Source: Planctomycetota bacterium
GTDB lineage: Bacteria; Planctomycetota; Phycisphaerae; Phycisphaerales; SM1A02
DNA length: 12,961 nt
Assembly: GCA_014381385.1 (NCBI GenBank)
Contig: JACNLR010000097.1
Span: 1 to 12,961, forward strand
Direction: 5' to 3'
Part shown: piece after piece, positions 8,601 through 12,961 of the stretch
How the letters are laid out: each line of letters begins with the position of its first letter
Numbering within the stretch: position 1 is the stretch's first letter
Notes under the pieces: model-generated
Seen by the model: the letters and a program-made list of their open reading frames with translations, nothing else
The model's database searches: none
Told to the model about the DNA's origin: nothing
Program-made: the position numbers and the translations under genes

Positions 8601-10038
8601 CCTTGAACGAGCATTTACGAAGTTCAATGAGTGGTGGTTTGACGTTGATATTCGCGCTATGGTTCGAGATGGCAAGGCAGAAATTTTATCTCGACCTAGT
8701 ATCTTAACCCTCAATAACAGACAAGCAACAATACGTGTTGGCGAAGATATTCCAATTGCTACGAGTACCGCTGGCATGAGCAATGCCGACATGATTTCTT
8801 TTAATTTCAAATATCTTCCAACTGGGATTATGCTAAACATTCGACCACGTATTGCTGAAGATGGCAAAGAAGTAAGCATGATGATTGATACTATTGTTTC
8901 ATCAACCGTGCCTGGTGCAGACTTGACCATTACGGACACTTCTGGCACTGTTCTTGCCTCCGCGCCAACAATTGCAAGTAGGCGCGTACAGACATACGGC
9001 ATCATTCCAAATAACACACCTTTCATCATCGGCGGCCTTGTGAATAAAGAACACCATACGATTCACGATAAAGTTCCAATTCTGGGTGACTTGCCTCTTA
9101 TCGGAGGATTATTCAGAGCAGATCGAACCGAGACAAGTAAAACAGAGGTCATCATTGTTCTCACGCCACACGTTCTTCCTACAAAAGGGGAAATTCTCAG
9201 CGCGATGCCAAAAGATGACCCACGCTTTGATGATATCGGAAATGAATTGTTCCGCGACTCTTACAGAATTAAGAAAGAAGATGTATTTGATCTCGCATTT
9301 ATAGACAACAACGAACGGTTGACAATGTACCGAGATATTGTTGCTGCTGCTATTTCAACTAACTTCCGGCTAGCGAGTGACCCCGCGTACTCTCCTTTTG
9401 CAAACAATCATTTCCCTGGTGAATCTATTTTAGTTGCTCGGATGATTTATGAAATCATTAAGAAGCAAGATATCGCTGATAAAATTCAACCCGCAAGGCT
9501 TGCATTCTTTAAATCAGAATATAACGGTGGCATGAACGTTCAGTTCCTTGACGTAGCCCTTGCAAAATCTGTAAATGAAATTTCCATGGCTGGGTTCTTT
9601 AGAGACTCTCGTGACCTAGCGATGGCCGTGGTGTTCGAAAAAGGCACGGACATCCCAACCGTCACAACTATTCATTGCCCTGACCGAGAAGCTTGGCGCG
9701 AGATTGTTTGGGATCTAAACCAACCAACCCCAAATGGGACACCCAGACAAGCGTTCGTCATTCAAACCGAATCGGATTTGCTCCGGTTGCGACGCGCAGT
9801 TGCCCTTAAGCACTTCCTTGAGTTAAACAACGGGACAATTGCCCTTGAACTCGATAACTTTAATGTTGGGCAGTATGTCCTAATCCCAGATCTCGATCCT
9901 AAGCAAGTACATATTCTTGACGCAGATGTGGCAAAGTATTTTTACGAAACAGAACATTATTACCACGCAACTTTACAAGCCATCCAAGAAGCAACCGATT
10001 GGTTGGAGGACTCCTTGCAAGAACCAACAGGGAAGTAA
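5680..10038 (+). CDS. ABC exporter fused in frame to a lipoprotein secretin
   Basis: The frame encodes 1452 residues. Residues 1-310 are a six-helix type I exporter membrane domain beginning just after SFSQLIRPWG. Residues 350-570 are a complete nucleotide-binding domain: Walker A GPSGGGKS (381-388), Q-loop Gln429 (FQDAF), signature LSHGQ (485-489, His in place of the first Gly), Walker B ending IIDE with catalytic Glu510, and H-loop His541 (THDPS). About 570 residues is the normal length of a half-transporter of the MsbA/lipid exporter type, so the ABC part is whole and should act as a dimer. The frame then continues without a stop into a signal peptide and secretin, described separately. 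An upstream in-frame ATG at 5611 is less likely, because it lies opposite the fucosidase promoter and 5680 directly follows a -10 box. The exported substrate is unknown. The alternative is two genes whose separating stop was lost by mutation or sequence error. Confidence 0.85.
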   Translation: MDAYRDSNGLRSFSQLIRPWGGQITMVVVLVGMLALADMALPWALALLVDDVFPALADNNGGWELLIIILVSLCTIYVLRNVLYFISRMISVRVSEHVCFDLRRRLFDHMQQLGMDFYKSNRPGKISSRVMDDTFRIQTFIQDKLPTLLRYTIEFQILLILLYVVNWKLALASTIVLPLHIWTYKKFYLPIRDSHNRAQEHLAEAHGNLVETFMGAQVIKGFSAEKRESESFLQTIRAGREDQIKTKRFQFAQKVIADLLVGVGTILLLGYGAWEVYAGSMTIGKFLMFFWYVRMLYPAVLEIISGTGHFSQTSASVDRVLAMLEEPIDEIAYDMRTRSQTIQLVGPIELKNVSFDFDENTIVLENINLCIDAGEHIAITGPSGGGKSTLISLMPRFNDPSSGKITIGGHDIKDMRLQDVRGMFGVAFQDAFLFNATIFDNLRYARTNAKSEEIIDACKLTGAHEVIEKLPNGYNTRIGDQGVELSHGQKQRINLARALVRKPQTLIIDEITASIDATAAKQIIKAVLEHMSGRTVIIVTHDPSILDLAHRVITLDSKTITNDRFKDGTNMKHPAAKLGTLFLALSMFFGCSTTSTTSMISMEEPKSTGILFEEDEPVDLLAFADAFDAMMAKQVNPVKHATTSAPTPTEPPSPAEIAELIEERKLVANTSLLLDLPKLNETELHEVMRRLSDRYALEHGYESDGDSIDELLPALQDNVQHVLTLTKKSGGETKILRFGHQIFISQPSQLWVEGYSIENDSYASNTDAEFATLYTTELFASLESARATLNIQDLEKKIIQLSYIDAPSAIQMLNGLGITTFAKAEEVPDVVTWSALPYVVQIPEPSGSETGLVGGTGITSGNFGLTMVPATGGELGDKTISSPMTQIMVFFDPARPESFSNVQRMITNLVDRAARQIFIEGMVLEINEDGIKDIGINWHMFDANTDPTFFEIDAGKSNAGTAGDTFNFTLLDLNLERAFTKFNEWWFDVDIRAMVRDGKAEILSRPSILTLNNRQATIRVGEDIPIATSTAGMSNADMISFNFKYLPTGIMLNIRPRIAEDGKEVSMMIDTIVSSTVPGADLTITDTSGTVLASAPTIASRRVQTYGIIPNNTPFIIGGLVNKEHHTIHDKVPILGDLPLIGGLFRADRTETSKTEVIIVLTPHVLPTKGEILSAMPKDDPRFDDIGNELFRDSYRIKKEDVFDLAFIDNNERLTMYRDIVAAAISTNFRLASDPAYSPFANNHFPGESILVARMIYEIIKKQDIADKIQPARLAFFKSEYNGGMNVQFLDVALAKSVNEISMAGFFRDSRDLAMAVVFEKGTDIPTVTTIHCPDREAWREIVWDLNQPTPNGTPRQAFVIQTESDLLRLRRAVALKHFLELNNGTIALELDNFNVGQYVLIPDLDPKQVHILDADVAKYFYETEHYYHATLQAIQEATDWLEDSLQEPTGK
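7390..10038 (+). other. Secretin half of the fusion: lipoprotein signal, N-domains, secretin barrel, unknown C-terminal extension
   Basis: From ATG 7390 this is a self-contained 882-residue secretin. MKHPAAKLG, a hydrophobic run and FFGC make a lipoprotein-like signal with Cys21 as the lipid site; Phe at -2 is atypical. A Ser/Thr-rich and then Pro-rich linker runs to about 85. Residues 228-250 (IIQLSYIDAPSAIQMLNGLG) look like a secretin N-domain, and DRAARQIFIEGMVLEI (341-356) opens the conserved core. The hallmark VPILGDLPLIGGLFR is at 562-576, and the core ends near 597 (VIIVLTPHVLP). Secretins form large multimeric outer-membrane pores for type II/III secretion, type IV pili or phage release. 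Residues 600-882 are a further 280 residues I do not recognise, ending in a helical, acidic tail. No GspE, GspF or pilin gene is nearby. Translation could start here independently, but only a weak GGA precedes the ATG. Confidence 0.85.
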
Positions 10039-10064
10039 TATCCGCGCAATACAGTTTTCGCAGC

Positions 10065-10099
10065 TTGATTGAATTTGCCTACTTAGGCAATTCAATCGA
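10065..10099 (+). terminator. Hairpin between convergent genes, possible bidirectional terminator
   Basis: GATTGAATTTGCCT (10067-10080) and AGGCAATTCAATC (10085-10097) pair with one bulged T and a four-base loop; two weaker pairs extend the stem outward. It lies 26 bases past the secretin stop and contains the stop codon of the opposing hydrolase gene. There is no T-run on either side, so it is not a textbook intrinsic terminator, but its place between converging genes fits transcription ending or 3' end protection. Confidence 0.5.
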
Positions 10100-12199
10100 A
10101 ACTTGCGCTGTGTAGTAATCCTTAGGATCTCGTAGTGTTTTTTGAATTACAGCTCGATCTCTTTGTGCGTGCAGCGTGTTGAGTACTTTATCTTTGAATT
10201 TCAAAACGATTGGTTTGTCAATATCGAGCATCGTATCGTTCAAATACACGGTGATTCTTGAAACATCGCTTTCGTGAATCGTTACGACCTGCCCCTCGAT
10301 CGAAGCAACAATTTTCGTGCGAGCCTTTGGGTCATCAACTCCAAGCCAGTAAAATTGGTTGTGCAAAACGTCATCTTGTACCCAGACAATGTTCTTTGGA
10401 TGAGGATTTCGTTCAAACTGCGCAAGCCAATCTAAGGCGGCTGCTTCTTCTCTTTCCATCCAATGCCCTTTGCCCTCGTGTACAACTACTTGGTGCTCGT
10501 ACCCAACAGGGTTGGCCTCTTTCAAGATTGCGAGTTTTTCTTTCCACTGCGCACCGATTTTATTTCGGTCATACGCAGCATCTTCGCTTCCAACATGCAA
10601 TGCAAAGGCGATGTTTTGCAATCCGTCCGGTACAGTTTCGTTTGGGTGCCCCGCCATCATGCCAGCACCAGCAAACCGATCCGCCATGCGCGGTGCAAGT
10701 TGATAAACACCGTCACCACCCGCGCTATACCCCACTATGTATACCTTGTTTGGGTCTACACCTTCATGCATTACCATCTGCGTAATAAGTTGCTCGAACA
10801 TCGGGTCAATATGGGATTGGTGCCATAAGTTCCATGTGTTCGTTGGCGCTCTTGGCGCAACGTAAACACCTTCATGTAGTTCGTACAAGTGTTTTTGGTT
10901 TTCCCATTGCCTCGTATTCACTTCTTCGGGCGCACCACCACCGCCGTGCATTGAAATCCAAAGTGATTTTTCACCAGATGGTGCATCGCCGTACGTCGTG
11001 TACCAAAATGGCATCTTCTTGCCATTGTATTCAATCACATTGTTTTCCAAAGGTGTTTTTCTTTGGTTCCACAACTGGGAGGCGTAGCGTATTGCTGCTC
11101 GTTGCGTTAGTGCGTCATTGTTCAATTCAATAATTGACTCTGCTTCCACGGTTACCTCAACGCTATCTCTATCGGATTGCACGATGACGGTATCGCCCCT
11201 TGGCAACATGAATGTCAAGTGGTCGTTGGCGTCTGCACTATCATCTTTTGTGCTTCCTTGGACCAGTAACTCGCCATCTTCGTTAGAAACAGCGACACGA
11301 ACGACTTGTCTTTCACCTGTTTTATTCCTCGCTCGAACGCGTACAGGAATTAACGTAGATTCCTGTTCTTCTGCGTATCTAGTCGTTACATCTACTGCTC
11401 CGTATGTTTGTACATCTGGCAACCAAACAAGTGGATAATGTCTTTCGCTGTCGTTCCAAGTAACAGCAAAAATCGCGTGTTGCGGATGACCTTTGGTTGC
11501 TTTTGCTGCTGAATCATCAAACCAAGACACGTCCACCTTGTCCCCTGTTGGTTCCCCACCACCTGTATAGTGCCAACCGTTATCCCAAAACTCTACCCAT
11601 GTATGGTTCCCGCTTTCGTTGTACCAAAGTGGAGTTCCTGTAAACCTTGCAGGTACGCCTACACTTCGACAAGCGTCGATGAGAAGAATGCTCAAGCCAG
11701 AACACGACGCCATCCCCGCTTCTATGCTTTCATAGGGTGACTGATCCGCTTTTGGTCTTTTTGTTGAATACTTCACACCGACCATGCTAAATATATTTTT
11801 ATTCAATAGAATCGTTGCTTCAGTTGGCGTTTTTGCTTCTGCTACTAACTTAGAAAATTGCTCTTTAAAATCACTACGCCATGCATCACGCCGCTCATTC
11901 ACGTTCGCGTACGGCAAAATACAATCAAAAAATACTTCTTCTGTAATTTGTTCCTTCCATGGAGCACTTTTCCAGGATTCGTATGCGAGGTCGCAATTCG
12001 TGAGTAAAAACTCCCCAGAAAGTGTTTTTAAATCGTCTTCTGGCATGTGTTTCAAAAGCCAAGTCATCCCTGCTTTTTGCGCTTCTGGAACCTCCTCAAT
12101 AGCGAGCTCAATTTCGGGGCGGTTATCGCCTGCGATATCGAGCTGTTTCTGAAAATCCGCCCCTCCAACCATAAATGCAAATACAAATCCAATAACCAT
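10079..12199 (-). CDS. Exported transglutaminase-like / alpha/beta hydrolase two-domain protein
   Basis: The product is 706 residues from ATG 12199 (709 from GTG 12208, used for numbering). A hydrophobic N-terminus (to about 16) suggests export. The transglutaminase-like domain is at about 130-230: Cys169 in MASCSGLS, where the helix continues to ACRSVGVPAR, and His202 in NHTWVEFWDNGWHY. The usual third-residue Asp is not obvious; Glu219 in GGGEP may replace it. A beta-rich linker (285-360) follows. The alpha/beta hydrolase domain starts near 390, with oxyanion loop HGGGG (421-425), nucleophile Ser495 (VGYSAGG), probable acid Asp543 or Asp547, and His582 (GKGHWM). Residues 605-709 form a further beta-rich tail. 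It resembles secreted polyhydroxybutyrate-depolymerase or peptidase-like esterases. The joint substrate may be peptide or ester cross-links in extracellular material, but that is inference. GTG 12208 overlaps the -10 box, though it would add a basic residue to the signal peptide. Confidence 0.85.
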   Translation of the reverse strand: MVIGFVFAFMVGGADFQKQLDIAGDNRPEIELAIEEVPEAQKAGMTWLLKHMPEDDLKTLSGEFLLTNCDLAYESWKSAPWKEQITEEVFFDCILPYANVNERRDAWRSDFKEQFSKLVAEAKTPTEATILLNKNIFSMVGVKYSTKRPKADQSPYESIEAGMASCSGLSILLIDACRSVGVPARFTGTPLWYNESGNHTWVEFWDNGWHYTGGGEPTGDKVDVSWFDDSAAKATKGHPQHAIFAVTWNDSERHYPLVWLPDVQTYGAVDVTTRYAEEQESTLIPVRVRARNKTGERQVVRVAVSNEDGELLVQGSTKDDSADANDHLTFMLPRGDTVIVQSDRDSVEVTVEAESIIELNNDALTQRAAIRYASQLWNQRKTPLENNVIEYNGKKMPFWYTTYGDAPSGEKSLWISMHGGGGAPEEVNTRQWENQKHLYELHEGVYVAPRAPTNTWNLWHQSHIDPMFEQLITQMVMHEGVDPNKVYIVGYSAGGDGVYQLAPRMADRFAGAGMMAGHPNETVPDGLQNIAFALHVGSEDAAYDRNKIGAQWKEKLAILKEANPVGYEHQVVVHEGKGHWMEREEAAALDWLAQFERNPHPKNIVWVQDDVLHNQFYWLGVDDPKARTKIVASIEGQVVTIHESDVSRITVYLNDTMLDIDKPIVLKFKDKVLNTLHAQRDRAVIQKTLRDPKDYYTAQVSIELPK

Positions 12200-12206
12200 A
12201 CTACGC

Positions 12207-12212
12207 ACTATA
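12207..12212 (-). promoter_or_regulatory. -10 box of the transglutaminase-hydrolase gene, apparently leaderless
   Basis: TATAGT on the - strand lies seven bases before ATG 12199 and overlaps the alternative GTG start. It touches the 39-base palindrome directly. No -35-like hexamer occurs at 16-18 bases upstream; that position falls inside the palindrome. Confidence 0.45.
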
Positions 12213-12251
12213 CAGGGTCATGTCGAGGGTCAGACCCTCGACATGACCCTG
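12213..12251. repeat. Perfect 39-base palindrome between divergent promoters
   Basis: Bases 12213-12231 are the exact reverse complement of 12233-12251, around a single centre base A12232. Each arm holds two GGGTC copies twelve bases apart, so the site has an inner GGGTCAGACCC and an outer GGGTC/GACCC pair. It fills the interval where both divergent promoters should have their -35 region. It could be a strong operator for a dimeric or tetrameric regulator, a REP-like dispersed palindrome, or a cruciform-forming element. There is no T-run, and its position upstream of both genes argues against a terminator. Confidence 0.85.
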
Positions 12252-12253
12252 AT

Positions 12254-12262
12254 TGGTACAAT
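12254..12262 (+). promoter_or_regulatory. Extended -10 element of the ychF-like gene
   Basis: TGGTACAAT is a good extended -10 box (TGnTACAAT) three bases beyond the palindrome. Transcription would start near 12269, giving a leader of about 22 bases that carries the Shine-Dalgarno sequence. No -35 hexamer is seen at the usual distance. Confidence 0.5.
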
Positions 12263-12273
12263 GCCTCGATTCT

Positions 12274-12279
12274 AAGGAG
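12274..12279 (+). promoter_or_regulatory. Shine-Dalgarno site AAGGAG
   Basis: AAGGAG lies 11 bases before ATG 12291, a slightly long spacing. It supports that start and contrasts with the three genes that seem to lack leaders. Confidence 0.6.
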
Positions 12280-12290
12280 ATTACGCAGAA

Positions 12291-12961
12291 ATGGAATGTG
12301 GAATAATTGGATTACAAGGTGTTGGTAAAACAACGCTCTTTACTGCGCTAACGGCACATAGCGTTGCTGTGCAAATTGGGAGCATGAAGCCCAACCTGGG
12401 AATTGCACCCATTCCGGACCCTCGGCTTGCAAAAATAACTGAATTTATTGTTGCACAAAAAGTAATTCCAGCAACACTCCAAGTGGTTGATCTTCCGGGC
12501 GTTCCATCTGGTGGTTCAAACTTAAATACAGTCCTTGCGCACATACGAAATGTAGATGCACTCTGCCAAGTCGTGAAGTGTTACGACGATTGCTCTCCCG
12601 AAAACGATATTGCTTCGATGGATAGTGAACTCATCGTCGCGGATATGGTCGTTGTCGAAGGAGCGATAGATAAAGCAAGCCGCACTGCAAAACATGGTGA
12701 CAAGGCCGCGCAAAAACGCGTCGATGTTCTGTCGAGAGTAAACGCACTCCTCGAAGAAGAAAAGCCCGCACGCGAGGGCGAATGGGATGAGAGCGACCGA
12801 GCAATTCTAAAAAGTTATGGCATCATGACTTCAAAACCAATGCTCTACGTTGCAAATGTTTCTGAAGACGATGTGAAGGGTGATTCAGATGCGGCGAAGT
12901 ATGTAACAAAGTACGCACAAGAAAATGGCGGTGAAAGTGTAACTGTTTGCGCAACGCTTGA
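12291..12961 (+). CDS. ychF: YchF/OLA1-like P-loop NTPase, 3' truncated by window end
   Basis: About 223 residues are visible. The P-loop GLQGVGKT (7-14) is followed by the YchF hallmark PNLGIAPIPDPRL (34-46), the G3 motif DLPG (67-70), NVDALCQVVKCY (87-98), DSELIVADM (111-119) and KPMLYVANVSE (182-192). The NVSE motif replaces the GTP-type NKXD, and this N-x-x-E form is why YchF/OLA1 proteins prefer ATP. YchF is a cytoplasmic ribosome-associated ATPase linked to translation and oxidative stress. The P-loop has QG where typical members have PN (GLPNVGKS), so this may belong to a divergent branch of the family. The C-terminal TGS/DUF933 part lies beyond the window. It has its own promoter and ribosome binding site and is divergent from the transglutaminase-hydrolase gene across the palindrome. 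Confidence 0.82.
   Translation, partial: MECGIIGLQGVGKTTLFTALTAHSVAVQIGSMKPNLGIAPIPDPRLAKITEFIVAQKVIPATLQVVDLPGVPSGGSNLNTVLAHIRNVDALCQVVKCYDDCSPENDIASMDSELIVADMVVVEGAIDKASRTAKHGDKAAQKRVDVLSRVNALLEEEKPAREGEWDESDRAILKSYGIMTSKPMLYVANVSEDDVKGDSDAAKYVTKYAQENGGESVTVCATL

Noticed and set aside
8190..9029. Antisense open frame of 279 codons opposite the secretin
   Set aside because: The + strand here encodes the conserved secretin core. The antisense product has no recognisable domain and is best explained as codon-bias shadow.
5680..10038. A standard type II secretion or type IV pilus cluster, or a type I system with a TolC-type duct
   Set aside because: No GspE, GspF, GspC, pilin, membrane-fusion or TolC-like gene is in the window. 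Only the secretin points that way, and it is tied to an ABC exporter.
12213..12251. The palindrome read as an intrinsic terminator
   Set aside because: It lies upstream of both flanking genes, between their -10 boxes, and no T-run follows on either strand.

Overview
The window is a compact, protein-coding stretch of moderate-to-low GC that looks like a Gram-negative planctomycete, possibly of the Phycisphaerae type. That assignment is inference. It rests on a pentapeptide-repeat protein with a PEP-CTERM-like sorting tail, a predicted secreted GH29 alpha-L-fucosidase with an Fn3-like and a PA14-like region, lipoproteins, a secretin, and a YchF-like protein with a GLQGVGKTT P-loop. No RNA gene, CRISPR array, insertion sequence or prophage gene was seen, and no gene-free stretch exceeds about 100 bases.

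Left part (1-2830, + strand): the 3' part of mtaB, a tRNA methylthiotransferase; a small exported pentapeptide-repeat protein with a PEP-CTERM-like tail; and a lipoprotein alpha/beta hydrolase. Middle left (2879-5589, - strand): the fucosidase gene, followed by a family 2 glycosyltransferase gene that overlaps it by 4 bases (ATGA), so the two are probably translationally coupled.

Centre (5680-10038, + strand), divergent from the fucosidase: one uninterrupted reading frame encoding a complete type I ABC exporter half-transporter that runs straight into a complete lipoprotein secretin with a long unrecognised C-terminal extension. This ABC exporter-secretin fusion, with a signal peptide at the junction, is the most unusual object in the window. 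It could be a polyprotein matured by signal peptidase II, a two-product gene with an internal start at 7390, or two genes whose stop codon has been lost. In each case, an inner-membrane exporter and an outer-membrane pore are encoded as a unit.

Right part (10079-12961): a convergent gene for an exported protein joining a transglutaminase-like domain to an alpha/beta hydrolase domain, then a divergent ychF-like gene cut by the window end. The 91 bases between these two starts contain a perfect 39-base palindrome where the -35 regions of both divergent promoters should be.

Three promoters have a -10 box only 6-7 bases before the ATG (fucosidase, ABC-secretin, transglutaminase-hydrolase), which suggests leaderless mRNAs. 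The pentapeptide and ychF genes instead have Shine-Dalgarno sequences. Apart from mtaB, the ychF-like gene and the glycosyltransferase, every product has an export or membrane signal, so the window is mostly a cell-envelope and surface-hydrolysis neighbourhood.
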